Source: Petrosia ficiformis
Lineage: Eukaryota > Porifera > Demospongiae > Haplosclerida > Petrosiidae
DNA length: 64,000 bases
Reading direction: 5' to 3'
NCBI GenBank assembly: GCA_947044365.1
Contig: OX345651.1
Coordinates: 3,603,926-3,667,925 of the forward strand
The notes under the pieces were generated by a model that worked only from the letters and a program-made list of their open reading frames with translations, did no database searches and was not told where the DNA came from. The position numbers were made by a program, and so were the translations under genes. This document shows, piece after piece, positions 12,649-24,702 of this stretch; positions within the stretch are counted from its first letter, which is position 1; every line of letters starts with the position of its first letter.

Positions 12649-12884
12649 TACACGTACATCATACACTTCTTAAATAATAATAAAATGCTAAGATCAACAA
12701 TAACAATTACTATAATAACAAAACATTAAGTGCATCTTAACAGATTGGCACCATAATTACCATTACCATGGTTACCACATCCTTTGAACAATAGAAGAGT
12801 ACATGTAATTATGAGTATTATCAAACTACCGCAGGGCAGTGGGACAATCCAAGTTGTAGTTACGCTAAAATTTTCACCTTGAAT

Positions 12885-13365
12885 TCAGAAAATATTCATA
12901 ACTTTAGTTTAGAATGACCAACAAGCTTTTTACCTGCACCATTTAATATATCATTCTTGTTCTTTTTTTGGTGTATGTCAAATGTCAATCCATTGCTTCA
13001 TTAGTGAGTTACAGTATAATGATATGGTATTAAACTATACACTATATTATGTGTAGTAGTTTCTTATCAAGTACCTACTAAAGGGGATTATAATGATAAA
13101 GGGGGAACAATGGTGATACTATAGTCTGTTCACATTCACGATGTCCTCAAAATTATGATGTGATGACTTTATATGTAATATAATGTATAGCTTAATGTCA
13201 TAAGGTTAATACATGATTGTACTGTAACTCAATAATGAAGCAATGAATTGAAATTTGACATGCACAAAAAATAACAGGAAGGACTATTATATGAAAATGG
13301 TGCAGGTGAAAAGGTTGTTAGTCATTCCAAATTAAAGTTATGAACTTTTTTCCGAGGTCATAGTG
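12885..13365. mobile_element. Complete R1 foldback element
   Basis: The left arm (12885-13060) runs from tcataactttagttta to gagttacagtataat and on. The right arm (about 13110-13365) is its inverse and ends gttatgaacttttt. Only about 50 bp separate the arms, so single strands could form a long hairpin. No coding capacity. Confidence 0.7.
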
Positions 13366-14580
13366 AATGTGAATGACTTTTAATAGTTTCTGGTTATATA
13401 TTAGAATTTGTAGAATTGTTTTGGTTTATTAATAGTAACGTGGAAATATAGTAGAACAAAGGAAATTTGCTATAATTAGGTTTAGTAATACTTAACTAAA
13501 ACAACATTAGAAAACATACTACTGTTTCTCTTCAGTAGTTAACCAGCCACACCCTAAGTCAAATCTTGAAATATTTGTGGAGATGTCCTAGACTTTGATC
13601 AAACCAGCAAACAACAATAAAACACAATAACCTCAGTGTAGATAGCAAAATTCCAACAGACCACATTAAACCATATTTCAATCCCATGGTTAGTAATATA
13701 GACTATAATATAGTTCCAATCCATTACTTACCACCTTCATAAAAGCTACATACTTCAAATACTCAGTCAAGTCTAACAGACTATAACCCTATTCATCTTT
13801 ACAACTTTTAAGTACTTAGTTAAGAGTATAGCTGTGTATGTCTATTCAAATCCATTGTAGCGTGTGCTCAAGTTACATGTATATATATTGTTATAATGAC
13901 AACCATCTAGCATTATAATTGTATACATAGATACTCATATATGTATAGAAAACATTAATAATAAGTATATATATATAACATACTATATAGCATATAAATA
14001 TACATAATTATATATAATATTATATATAATTACATGTATAATATACAACTTCAATACGTTAGTATGCACACAGCAACTAATCCCGTGGGATTAGTTGCCA
14101 AATGTTACATACAACTACAATACAACTAACACTATAAATGTAGCTAGCCCCTTGCTTTCAGTTCTGATACAAAAAGAATACTAGTGCTTGAATGTAATAT
14201 ATACACGTACTGAATGCATGGAAATAGCACATAACAGATACCATACTTCAATGGCTGTAGGAAGGAAACTGTTCCCATACAACACTTATAACGAACGGAA
14301 CAACACTGTATGCTGACCTTTAGAAAGTTTCTGTTTTCAGGAACAGAAGGGGAAGACTGAATGAACAGAGCCTGTTTGCTATTATAGTTTTGGGGTGTTG
14401 CCCAGGAGGTGTGATCAATATCTGATAGTATTTCTCCGTACTCCTCTGAAGAAATATACAAAGGAGACAACGCCCCTCTACGAATGGTTGCATTTGCAAG
14501 CTACAAATCAAGAAAGATCGAGCCACAAAGAAACCATCAAAGAGCAATTAAGAATATTCCACCTTGCTGTACACACTAGT

Positions 14581-15759
14581 ATGAATTGCAGTATTGCAAA
14601 CAGTAGTTTGTGCAGTGGTGAACTGATCCCTAACATCACCCAATCAACAGTCTCATTTGGTCCTCTTGAGAACTGCTCACAGCCTTGTGATGGTATATAT
14701 CTGAATTCATTACAACTCAACTTCTTAAAGTTCACCATTACAATATTCAGTGCAATATCCCTTGCAAGTTCCTTCTTCATTATTGCAATGTATGTAATAA
14801 ACTATCGCATTATCAGACATCCCGAAGCTCCTATTTACTACATCTCGTTGTGTTATATTGGTATATCATTCAGTCACATAGTGTCAAATGCAGTCAGCAA
14901 TACTACCATCAGATGTGATAGCAAATATACAAACTATTTCAACACTTCTAGTATATTACAGAATGGATTAGATCTAACCCTATGTACTGTTCTATTTAGC
15001 ATATTATACTACAGTACATTGGCCACTTGGTTTTGGAGTCTAGTCATGACTGTTGAGTGGTTTGTGCGCTTAATTCGTAAGAAGTATCTATCTTGGAAAT
15101 GGCTTTCTATATGTCATATTGCAGGTTGGGCCTTGCCTTTACCATTTCTTTGTGGTGCTTTATCAAGTTCTGCTGTGTCCGGTAATGTCGCATTACAAAC
15201 TTGTTGGATTACAGACCAAAATGATGGACTGAATCAACTGATATTTCTAATCATCCCTTTACTTTTTGTAATCTTTGCCAACTCTTTAATACTACTTGTC
15301 GGTTTCCTAATTGGAACTTACAAGAACAGGACTTCAACTAATTCATGCTCAACAAAGATTATTTCATCCCCCACTATATCTTTACTAGCAAGGACAAGTG
15401 CATTTTGTGTCATATTTCTAATTATAAATAGTTTCACAATGGGATGCTCTTTATATGAATACACTTACCAGAATGATTGGGAGATAACATATCTCCAAAC
15501 ACAACTTCGCACAAAGACTCCGTCCTGTTATCCCCATTCTGATGTTCCTACAGGCTTTATCCTGAGTCTCTTTTTAATAAGATTCATAGCTACTGAACTA
15601 ATGTCTGTGTTGCTGTTACTATGGTTACTAAGAAAAGATATATTGTGTTGCCATATATTACACAAGTCGCAGAGTAATGATAATAATAACGTCATGGATA
15701 CTACTATTAATAGTGGTACTGTATTTTCAAATAGTATATCATTAGTTAGTTATCAGTAA
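14581..15759 (+). CDS. Divergent Frizzled-class seven-transmembrane receptor
   Basis: A single open exon encodes seven hydrophobic segments. Class F hallmarks are clear: a linker LENCSQPCDGIY with the paired cysteines that precede the first helix in Frizzled proteins, then RHPEAPIYYISLCYIG after helix 1 (Frizzled: YPERPI and LSxCY). Helix 3 has ATWFWSLVMTVEWF and helix 4 has HIAGWALPLP. I use the first in-frame ATG at 14581, giving 392 residues. The frame is open back to 14395 but that start is GTG, so an upstream exon with a signal peptide or cysteine-rich domain is possible and was not found. The C-terminal tail after helix 7 (LLRKDILCCHILHK) lacks the KTxxxW motif used for Dishevelled binding. 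It is probably a receptor of the Frizzled/Smoothened superfamily with altered signalling; the ligand is unknown. Confidence 0.82.
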   Translation: MNCSIANSSLCSGELIPNITQSTVSFGPLENCSQPCDGIYLNSLQLNFLKFTITIFSAISLASSFFIIAMYVINYRIIRHPEAPIYYISLCYIGISFSHIVSNAVSNTTIRCDSKYTNYFNTSSILQNGLDLTLCTVLFSILYYSTLATWFWSLVMTVEWFVRLIRKKYLSWKWLSICHIAGWALPLPFLCGALSSSAVSGNVALQTCWITDQNDGLNQLIFLIIPLLFVIFANSLILLVGFLIGTYKNRTSTNSCSTKIISSPTISLLARTSAFCVIFLIINSFTMGCSLYEYTYQNDWEITYLQTQLRTKTPSCYPHSDVPTGFILSLFLIRFIATELMSVLLLLWLLRKDILCCHILHKSQSNDNNNVMDTTINSGTVFSNSISLVSYQ

Positions 15760-15890
15760 TAATAACCATTTTTATACATGATGTAACTATAGTTTATATA
15801 AAAAATTATATTTTCACAAACTAGTTATACTGTAAAAGATATTTCATATTTTATATAATTTACACTCATATTTGTTTCTATTTAGCCAAT

Positions 15891-17375
15891 TCAGTTTGAG
15901 CCTGGTAATCCTTGCCGCCAGGGAACAAATGATTTACTACTCTTATCAAACTTTTTAATTTCTGGTTGCTCTAGCTTCTTATCTTTACCTTTATCATCTT
16001 TCTTTTTGAACGTGAATTGTATTATTTCTTCCTCTTCTTTTACTGGACCATATCTAAACAAGACATACATACAAGATTAAAGCATATAGCTGAGTATACT
16101 CATAGCAACATGTCAGACTGCAATTTCTCTAAGGCATAAAATGTATAATTATGTACATAAATAATATTGTCACGTACTAACATTTATTCAAACAAACAAT
16201 GCTAATTTATGCCATCAATTTAGTTGTTACAATCTGAGTGATCAGTTCTCATTGTGAAACATAAACTCACTCAAAACTTTCCCTGCCATCTTTTTCCCTG
16301 CCACATTTTGCCTTTTCCATCATAACTTTCCCAATTTCAAATGGTTTTTTCTCTCTTCCTTCAGCCCAATAAACTTCTTTAATTCCAGACTGCAAAATTA
16401 GTTTAACACACTGGTTACATGGTTGAAGAGTGACATACATTGTACAACCCTTCACATCAGCTGCTTGCTTGTTAATAATAGCATTGTACTCTGAATGGAT
16501 CACTACAAACAATTATATTATTATGTTATATTGTTATGAATTATACGTACACAATAATTATAGACTATAATTATAGTATATATTATTATAAGCATGATAG
16601 TTTAACATTGCTATCATGTTATTAAAAGCTCAATAAACCTCAATATACCGACATGATAAAAACAACTATGAAACCAGAAACCACGCTTGTGCATATGCTC
16701 AGCAGCGTTGCACACATGTTGTAGATCTCTATTTGAATATATATTATATGTCGACCAAGAAAAAGAACAATGATCGTAACCTGAAAGTAAAGACTACAAT
16801 AGCAGAAACCCAAGTGCTTGTCCTAGTTAAATTTTAACTTCTACTTGTTCTAAAGTTCTCAGCAAGTGGCTCTGCAATGAAACGCGCAGCAGGACAGTGT
16901 TAACCACAAGCAGGGAATATATCAAACATCAAAGTGAAATACACAACCCTAGGGAGTATATCTACCAACCTTGAAGTGTGGTTCCATCATGGTATAAATA
17001 TATATATAATTATATATATTATATATAATTTTAAAAATAATAATTACATTTATATATATGATTATATATATACACATTATAATACCATATGGCGTTTTAG
17101 ACTCGTTAATATCTGGTGTCTCTGAACTTTTCAGCCAGGGCATAACATCATCACTGCAGCCCCAAGGCATTCCATTGTATCCAGTAGCAACGATCTTGTC
17201 GTCAGGAGATACAATACAAGCTCCTACCTGGAATCATGGTGGAGAACTTGTCATTATATTTTAACAGCTAATTTCTTACCCTTGTATGATTGTCTTTGCT
17301 TCTTTTCGCTGAAAGACGAGCAACAGACATATAAAATGGTATTTTTCTCATGTACTTTCTGCGTTCAGCAGCCAT
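15891..17375 (-). CDS. dCMP deaminase-like protein, group I (complete)
   Basis: Four exons join cleanly: 17280-17375, 17086-17227, 16271-16502 and 15891-16053, with phases 0, 1 and 2, giving 210 residues. The start is ATG at 17375 ([16 protein letters not shown]). Exon 2 carries [18 protein letters not shown] and GMPWGCSDD, the nucleotide-binding loop of dCMP deaminases. Exon 3 carries the zinc site: HSEYNAI (zinc His plus catalytic Glu) and LQPCNQC (two zinc Cys). The family converts dCMP to dUMP for thymidylate synthesis. All key residues are present, so activity is plausible. The C-terminus is unusually long and basic ([15 protein letters not shown]). It is divergently paired with the group II gene, 104 bp away. 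Confidence 0.88.
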
Positions 17376-17479
17376 TATTGTGATCGTGAAAAAGTTGATT
17401 CCCTATATATTTTCGTACTGTACTGTATACTAGTAGCCGGCCACACCCTTAGAAGGGCGTGGCTCGCCAGTACCGTCCG
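17376..17479. promoter_or_regulatory. Shared divergent promoter interval
   Basis: Only 104 bp separate the ATG of the group I gene (minus strand) from the ATG of the group II gene (plus strand), so both promoters and 5' leaders must fit here or overlap the neighbouring gene. A near-palindrome sits at 17441-17462, with ccacaccctt followed by agaagggcgtgg. It could be a regulatory site but no factor can be named. Confidence 0.55.
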
Positions 17480-20400
17480 ATGGCAGCCAAAAGAACGAAA
17501 GATGTTCTGTCATGGAAAGATTATTTCATGACAATGGCATTCCTGACTTCGACAAGAAGTAAAGATCCAAAAACAAAGGTAATTTCTCACATGCATGCAC
17601 TTTACTTGTTCCAGATGTAAGATATTGTAGGTAGGAGTTTGCATCGTCAATGAAGACAAGATTATTGTTAGTGTTGGATATAATTCTATGCCATATCTTG
17701 GGAGTAGTAATGAAGTTGACAACGATGATGAGAATAAAGGAGGGTTTCCATGGGAAAGAAGCAGTGTAAAAGGAATTAAAAGGGATGAAGACACCAAATC
17801 AAAGTATCCTTATGGTACAATTTTATACATAATAATTATGTATATATATCACTGCAAAAACAAAATTGTTAAAATAACTATTTTATTGGTTAGTGCAGTT
17901 GCAATGATTTTTTAACAATTAGTCAATTATTCAAATCGTTATTGATTCTGCAATTCTTAATGCCATAGCTACATAATTTTAGGGTGCTATTTATCTATTC
18001 ATATATCATGATGAAGCCACAATTCAAAGCTTTTCACTGGGATATAAATGTGATACATTGCACTCAGTGCATGTATAACCCTTTGATGTTTGATACATGC
18101 ACTGTGGTTAGTTAACACCTTTGAAGTAAATGAATTGAATAAATAACATAAGATGATTATTGAACCTGAATAAAACAGAATATTATACATGTATCTCAGA
18201 ATTCCTGTTAAAATAGAATATAAAGTTCTTGGTGGACACTCTTCACCGTTGTGTGCCCTAGTTTCTGATATAAATACACACAACCATCTATTAAGCAAAT
18301 CACCTGTACAGGAGGGAGACAGGACTTCTTCTGGGCAAAGATCATCATCGGTAGCATCGCTATTGTGAGCAGCAAACCAGTCAGTAAAAATTTTAATTGT
18401 CCAACGAGTGTTCGCTGAAGTGTTATTATTTGGCACTTGTGGCAATGTCATCTTCCTTATATATAGTTCCTCTTTGGAAGTCTTCTTAAACGGATTTAAA
18501 GAAAGCGACAGTTTCAGTTTTCCAGATGTAGACTTGGCTTCTTCCATCTCTTCACGTTTTGCCAGCCTTGTAGTACTGTACGTTCTGACCATGCACAGTG
18601 TGCCGTAGTGTGGCTTCATCATGACATATATTTGTTATATCACGCCCACTCATGCTGTATCACATTTATAATAACCTCGCCCTCGGGCTCGGTGATTATA
18701 AATGTGATACAGCACTTGTTGCGGGATATAACATATACATATTTTACGCCAAGAATTTAAGGGATTGTATCTGGCAGTTTTGGCCTACATTGAATTTATG
18801 ACACTCCTTGCAACTGCATGTACTAACCAATAAATTGGTTATTTTAAGAATTTAATTTTTGCAGTATACAGGGGCGGATTCAGGATTTGAGATTAAGAGG
18901 GGTGGTATAATTTCTGCATATGGTTGTAGGGGGGGGGGATTGGGGGCATCCTTCACACAGGAAAATTTTGATTTTGGACACCTGAAAATAGCAATATGGT
19001 GCAATCTGGGACTGATACCAACTCTTCAACTACATGTATAAATTACATATACTATGTATTTCAAAAGACTACTTGATACTAAGTATAAATGAATACCTTT
19101 CTTGCTAGAACTGTCCTTGTTTTTTAGCCATCAAACACTCATTACCATGTGGGTGTGTGCAATTTAGGGTGGCGTGTGCTGGCTCTACCAATACTCAATG
19201 ATGCAGCCTCAATCTCAAATATCCTTGATTTCAAGCAGTGTTCAAGAGTGATTGCCTTCAAACAAGTTATACCTATATGGTGACATACATTTGCTTGTAC
19301 CAATTATAATCCAATAAATTCAATTTCCTTATCCTGTCTAATAGGTATACAAATAAGTGGAATAAATATTTTAATTAAATCTTCGTAGGTTTCCAAACCT
19401 TCTTTGTGCATTTAATATGAGATATAAGACATGATATAATTGGTACAAGTATGATATCATGCAGTAATAACAACATGAATGAACACTTAAATTATAATTT
19501 GCATCCTCATTTGGTTATAGTCTTCGCATAGAGAAGGAAGTGTCTGGTGACATATGTAAACAACGCATGTATAAATGGAATACAATTAAGGCAGAATCAA
19601 CTATGTATTTTGCCATCTTTTTGTGTGGGAATGCTAATCGCACCTATATCACTGTAAAAACTGATTGGTTGTTCTAACCAATTTGATTGGTTATACTGTA
19701 AAAATTAATGGGTTATTTTAACCCTCGTTTGGTTACATGAGTTTCAATTTATATTCAATTATCTGTGGGGAACAAAGTTCTTTATTGATAAATTCCATCT
19801 TATAATAAATAACAAATAACAAAATCAATAACATTCATGTATATACACTCAACAACTATATAATTATGTACTTTTTATAATAGTCAATGTAGACAAAAGC
19901 TAGCACTTGTAAGTATTCCATAACAGGAAAACAAATCAGGAGGATATTATTGGAACTCTGTTAACCAAATAAGGCTTAAAATAACTTGTTATTTTTACAG
20001 TGAAAATTCATGTACATATTTATTTTAATTAAATTCTCTGGGACGAGTATCTGTTGTTTTTGCAGATGTTGGAATACACTACAGGTTGTACCTATAATAC
20101 TGTATGTTATAGTATTAAATAATATCTTTACCATATGCCTTATTATGACGTGTACCTTATACTAGTCAATAATTATAGATGAAGATGAAATATATAAACT
20201 ATGACTTATAAATATTTCCTACCAGGAAATACTTAAATCCGCATGGAGGAAAATATAATTGTAACTACTTTAATCAATGTAAAAAATAATAGGTTATTTT
20301 AATTATCAGTTGTTATTTTTTATAAACACATAGTATGTCATGCAGTCCTCAATGCCATTATGAACAAGAACACACCATCATTAAAGGGATGTACATTGTA

Positions 20401-20689
20401 TACTACACTATTCCCATGCAATAAGTGTGCACAGTTGATAATTCAGTCTGGAATCAAAAAGGTTTGGTTTTACAGTGACAAACATGAAGATGAATGGTAC
20501 ACAAAAGCAGCAAAAAAACTATTTACAGAAGCAAATGTATTTGCAAGGTATATTGTAATAAGGTATCAAAATTAAGACTGAATGATTTATTCTCATACTC
20601 TCTACATATAATTACACAGTGAATATGTTCCAGAACAAAGTGAAATTATCATTGGTCCAGATCCTGATCTTGGTTCTACAACATGCTAG
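17480..20689 (+). CDS. dCMP deaminase-like pseudo-enzyme, group II (Glu to Val)
   Basis: Exons 17480-17578, 17631-17814, 20334-20547 and 20620-20689 join in phases 0, 1 and 2 to 188 residues. Exon 1 gives DVLSWKDYFMTMAFLTS and exon 2 VGVCIVNEDKIIVSVGYN. Exon 3 reads [13 protein letters not shown] where active enzymes have CHAELNAI, so the catalytic Glu is Val. The zinc His and both Cys of LFPCNKC remain. Exon 4 is EYVPEQSEIIIGPD to a TAG stop. Without the proton-shuttle Glu, deamination should fail, yet the frame is intact across four exons. The loop after GYN (SMPYLGSSNEVDNDD) differs from the GMPxGCSDD of active paralogues. Intron 2 is 2.5 kb and holds a Crypton-like fragment. A partial relative at 45.0 kb carries the same Val. 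Confidence 0.85.
17999..18634 (-). other. Crypton/DUF3504-like recombinase fragment inside TIR-like flanks
   Basis: A 207-codon frame (ATG at 18622) includes NTRWTIKIFTDWFAAHN, then LLNRWLCVFISETRA and PPRTLYSILTGILRYM. This order resembles the N-terminal region of Crypton-derived tyrosine-recombinase-like proteins (DUF3504; QRICH1/ZMYM relatives), where a PPxTLY..GI.RY segment is characteristic. The catalytic recombinase core is not present; after about 18180 the frame runs into unrelated sequence. Matching inverted ends (catgatgaagccaca) lie at 18001-18021 and 18609-18631. It sits antisense in intron 2 of the group II gene. It may be a captured or decayed element, or one exon of a larger gene. 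Confidence 0.55.
18640..18735. mobile_element. Palindromic mini-element
   Basis: Arms around gtatcacatttataat and its inverse flank a GC-rich centre (gccctcgggctcgg). The outer edge acgcccactca matches the palindrome at 5945-6050. It is non-coding and lies in the long intron of the group II gene. Confidence 0.6.
18850..20330. other. Remainder of group II intron 2; no gene
   Basis: This stretch has a G-run (18930-18940), AT-rich sequence and, near 19340-19440, a dispersed repeat whose inverse lies at 54190-54305. The last part from about 20010 is the left edge of the block duplicated at 44690. No coding exon is supported. Confidence 0.45.
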
Positions 20690-20877
20690 ATCTTTTACCA
20701 AGATTGTTTTACACAAGATACGTAATAATATAAAATCTTTTAAAAATTTATAAGTAATAACAATAAATTATATTTAGAATGATAATAGCAGAAATGAAAA
20801 TTTTATACGTACATAATAATTGTAATTTCAATTGCCTTTTTTAGCTGTGAAATAATTTTTTTATGTATTTTGCTATT

Positions 20878-21906
20878 TTATGTTGACTCAAAGTCCAGAT
20901 AGTTAAGAGTCAATATGGAAGACTGAGGGATACATTGTCTGTATTATGAAAATATGTTATAAGATTATATTAATTTGTCGTGATATTTACTTACTTCACT
21001 ATCACATTAGATTTTTTGAGAATGTGTTCTGCTATTTTGTATTTAGGCTTGTCTTTATGTTTATTGCTCATGTAAACAAGCTTCTTGACACCAACCTGAG
21101 TGATGAGCTTAGCACAATCATTACATGGAAACAATCCCACATATACAGTACTATCAGAGATGTCTACTGTTCCTCTATTCAGGAAAATATTATATTCAGC
21201 GTGGCATACTATGTTATGAAAGAAAGGATCAATTCAATATCTGTATTACAAAACTTACTACCAATTAGTATCAGTGTATTTCTATATTACTATATTAAGT
21301 ACTTAGGAAGAATAAATGTTTATCGTCATTTTAATTATTATTGTATGTTATACTTGTATAGCTAAGTCAATAGACTCAATCCTAAACAATAAATTCAATT
21401 TTAACTGCATACTAACTAAATAAATAATAAACAGTAACTGTATATATAATGATATATATAATTATTCACATGTACCTCAGTGTACACATTCTGCTAAAGC
21501 ATGTTATATATATACTATTACAACTCTGCCTATTAGCTGTCCATTCGGAACATGCACACATGTGTAATCACATATTATAGTACTTCAAACAATCTGTTAT
21601 CTTAGCTAAATGATCACATTTAAGACTCTTAACTACTTTCAGTTGACTTACCATATGGTCGTTTGTTTTCATGTTCGATTTCTGGTGTTCCATCCCATGG
21701 TAATATATCATCACTACATCCCCATGGCATTCCATTATAACCAGTAGCAACTATTTTCCCATCTTTAACTACACATGCACCAACCTAATAAGCACAACCA
21801 CTGGTACAATACACTGTAAATTATTATGTCTTACCTGAGTGATTGGGTCTTTACTTCTTTCTGCAGTTAAGAAAGCAACTGCCATGAAGAACTCGTCATC
21901 ATCCAT
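20878..21906 (-). CDS. dCMP deaminase-like protein, group III (complete)
   Basis: Exons 21835-21906, 21652-21784, 20995-21208 and 20878-20938 (phases 0, 1, 2) give a compact 159-residue protein. It starts [20 protein letters not shown], so almost no N-terminal extension precedes the first helix. Exon 2 has [17 protein letters not shown] and GMPWGCSDD; exon 3 has [13 protein letters not shown] (His and Glu kept) and LFPCNDC (both Cys kept). The last exon is [19 protein letters not shown]. All catalytic and zinc residues are present, so an active dCMP deaminase is plausible. It converges on the group II gene, the two stops being under 200 bp apart. The copy at 45.6 kb is almost identical. Confidence 0.87.
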
Positions 21907-22253
21907 TACAGCAGTTTTGATTATATTCTTTTAATTCTATCTGTTTATATTAGTACTATATGCTGATGCATGTTATAACACTTCAGTTCCATGTATCAAA
22001 CTATGAATTTGGTTAGCGTTAGTATTACTATACTATCAATATTGACATGCTGTGAATAGTATTACATTTGAAATCATGAATTTTGTAATCTTGTTATGAA
22101 GAAGTGCTATATAATGATAGTCATACTTTATTCAAATGAAGGAAAGTCATTCTCAGAACATGTGACAACTTTCAGTAAACTTTATATATACATATATCAC
22201 ATGAATGTGCATGTTAGTTGGCCACAGTTAGTCTTTATACATAATTATACAGT

Positions 22254-23077
22254 ATGGCTGTAAATGCATGTAGTGATGTCGATAAAGGTACCACAAGGAT
22301 GAGAAAAAGACCTGATTTTATTAGCTGGGATGACTATTTCATGGGACTAGCTTTACTTGCTGTGAGGAGATGTAAAGACGATATACCAAACGATGTAAGT
22401 ACTCAAATATAATTGATATTATCATATAAAGCTTATATTATAGTTAAAAGCTGGAAGCTGCTTTGTTAGTCCTGGTAAGATTGTATTGATCACACATTAG
22501 TAGAGGGAATAAGACCAGATAATCTGCCTGAAGATTGTAAAATCAAAGACTTTTGTAAGTTCCCTAGTATGTCTAATTCTTCATGAATCTATACTTTTTT
22601 TTCTTTCTCAAGTATGTCATGCTATAATGAATACAGCCATTTGGGCTAATACTAATGACTTGAGTGACAGTATTGTTTATACAATCGTATTTCCTTGTCA
22701 CAAATGTGCACAGCTTATCATTCAATCTAGAATGAAGAGAGTTCACTACTTCAGTGATAGGACTTGCGATAATGGCGATACAATTCCAGCAGAAAGGCTA
22801 TTAACAGAAGCAGGCATACCATTCAGGTTAGTCTAATATATATGCAGTAATATATAATACAATGTGTTGAAAATAATATTACTGGGACTAATCTTAGATG
22901 ATATTCTAAATTTATCAACACATAATTTACGTTCATTTTATGAAAGGATATAATTACAATGTATATACTTATGACAATAGTAAACAAGTTTATTACTAAT
23001 TATTCAGGCAATACAAACCAGAAAAAAAACAGCTTGAGATCAATTTTCAGAGAATGGAACCATCACTGTTTGATTGA
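22254..23077 (+). pseudogene. Group IV dCMP deaminase-like copy, frameshifted in exon 2
   Basis: Exons 22254-22394, 22444-22554, 22613-22826 and 23008-23077 match the intact copy at 47558. Exon 2 is 111 bp instead of 121 bp: about 10 bp covering the GVGYH segment are gone (attgtattgatcaca here), so the frame breaks and a TAG follows. All splice sites and exon 4 are preserved, so the break looks recent. Exon 3 has LCHAIMNTAIWAN, with Ile at the catalytic Glu position, as in the intact copy. Confidence 0.85.
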
Positions 23078-23340
23078 TTTTGCTAACAAATTTATTATAA
23101 TTACTACTTCAAATGAAACAGTGTACATTATAATATTAAATTTATATTATGCTTAAAGAAAGATTCTATTCAAATTTATTTTACATGCTTCATGTGTACA
23201 TACAAACATAATGAATAAAATTTTATAATTAGTAAAGAAGAATTGTTATTAACTATCACTAGTGAAGCTATAGTTATTTGTGTCACTTCTAGAAATAGCC
23301 ATATATACAACACTGTATATATAGTACATGCACTACATAA

Positions 23341-24563
23341 TTACTGGAAACCAAGACGAACAGCAATATCAGGAGCTCCAGGGTAACTAGCTTTTCGAGC
23401 TCTCACACTTCTGAGAAAATAATTAATTATGTATAATTTATAATTATGTATATAGTTTATTAACAGAAGCAAGAATACTGGTAATGATAACTAATTAACA
23501 AGAACAATGTTTTTGAGAATCATCTTGTGCATATAAATAATTATTATAATTATGATCAACTTTGTCTCAATCCTTTGCTCATCTCGAATCCCATTAAAAA
23601 TAAATGCTAAATTTTATGAATAAAGCTGAAAGAGGAAAGAGAAAAAACGCTGGTAGTCAATGGGAATTGAACCCAGGGCCACTTGATTTCAGCCACCATT
23701 GCTCTCACCACTGACAAGACAACCATCAGCACTTCACAATCCTCTATAATTATACTGCATGGGAATTTAGCGTTTATTTGTTAATAATATGTGGAAAAGT
23801 ATGTAAGCAACACAAGTAAATATTTATTATAATTTTCGGCAAGTTTATAATAATTTTCAGGTAATTACAAACCAGAAAAAAGGTTGAATCAATTTTCAGG
23901 GAAATACTAGTCAGCAGGTCCTGGTTTCAAATTCTAGATATTTTCTGGACATGTTTCTCTCTTTAATTTATATACTATAATCTTACATAAACAGCTTTTT
24001 ATAAACTGACTGTACTCAGTAATAACTCTTTAATTACTTACTTTCCCTGGACATCAATTCTTGCATCAAAACGGTCGTACATACACATACATACACCTAA
24101 CGAGAATATGTACAATTGTATTAATGGTACTAAGTGACTTAGTGTATTTCACTTTCACCAACCTGAATTTTATATTGCAGTTCTTAAATGTTATTTCAAA
24201 TCTGTATGCTTTGTTATCAAGTTTAATTTGGTATACAACTTACACAATTCCTGCCTGAGCAATTAACTTTGCACACACATTGCATGAAGAGAATGTGATG
24301 TAAAGTGTACTCCCCTTTAGACTGATCACTCCCCTATATTTTGTGATGGCATTGTACTCTGCATGACAAACTGAAAAAATGTATCAGAAACATTGATAAA
24401 CTTTCAGGTGTTGATATGTACAAAGACTTACAAGAACAAATGCATAAATGATCACCTCCTCCAAATCTTTTCAAATTTTTTTTCCATTGTATCATGATTA
24501 ACTCCTGGAGACAGTCCACTACCTCCAATTCCAAGAATCTGTCTTACAGTACATTACAATATA
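23341..24563 (-). pseudogene. Group V dCMP deaminase-like copy, broken, exon 1 missing
   Basis: Exon 5 (23341-23410) ends ASYPGAPDIAVRLGFQ and is intact, and exon 3 is 24163-24370. Exon 3 has VCHAEYNAIT but a TAA in place of the Glu codon in the GIVEVVY segment, and FSSCNVC replaces the usual SPCxVC. Exon 2 (about 24433-24562) has a one-base insertion, and the Cys of the GAC motif is Tyr. Exon 4 contains an expanded tatg run that upsets its acceptor. No first exon is found; the minisatellite begins about 140 bp upstream. Confidence 0.8.
23640..23760 (-). mobile_element. tRNA-like SINE (family S2) fragment
   Basis: On the minus strand the B-box-like gttcaattcccattgac follows a tRNA-like stretch. 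The same unit is at 48918-49015, 42140-42263 and, in the other orientation, 42405-42487. It lies in an intron of the broken group V gene. The copies at 23.6 and 48.9 kb were duplicated together with the block. Confidence 0.6.
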
Positions 24564-24702
24564 TGCACCTTGCTGGAATAGGTTTAGTAATAACATTTAT
24601 AACTGATACAAAGTATTACAGCAAATAATTACAAAATATTTGGGTAGATGATTTTGATGAGTAGATGAAGATAAGCTTTTTGAAATGATGACGCAGAAGA
24701 AA

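Larger units (their letters stand above)
9965..14580. other. Intergenic repeat-rich region, no supported gene
   Basis: Between the PDZ gene start and the receptor I find microsatellites, two short inverted-repeat elements and R1 foldbacks, listed separately. No open frame has a recognisable domain. A small perfect palindrome, arms gcaactaatccc, lies at about 14072-14097. A part of 10700-11700 shows only AT-rich sequence and a ttagttaacta repeat near 11320-11460. Confidence 0.5.

Noticed and set aside
20946..21365. 139-codon plus-strand frame (and its twin at 45634-46053)
   Set aside because: It is antisense to the zinc exon of the group III gene, which has splice and motif support.
21568..21750. 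60-codon minus frame (and twin at 46256-46438)
   Set aside because: It overlaps group III exon 2 in the wrong frame.
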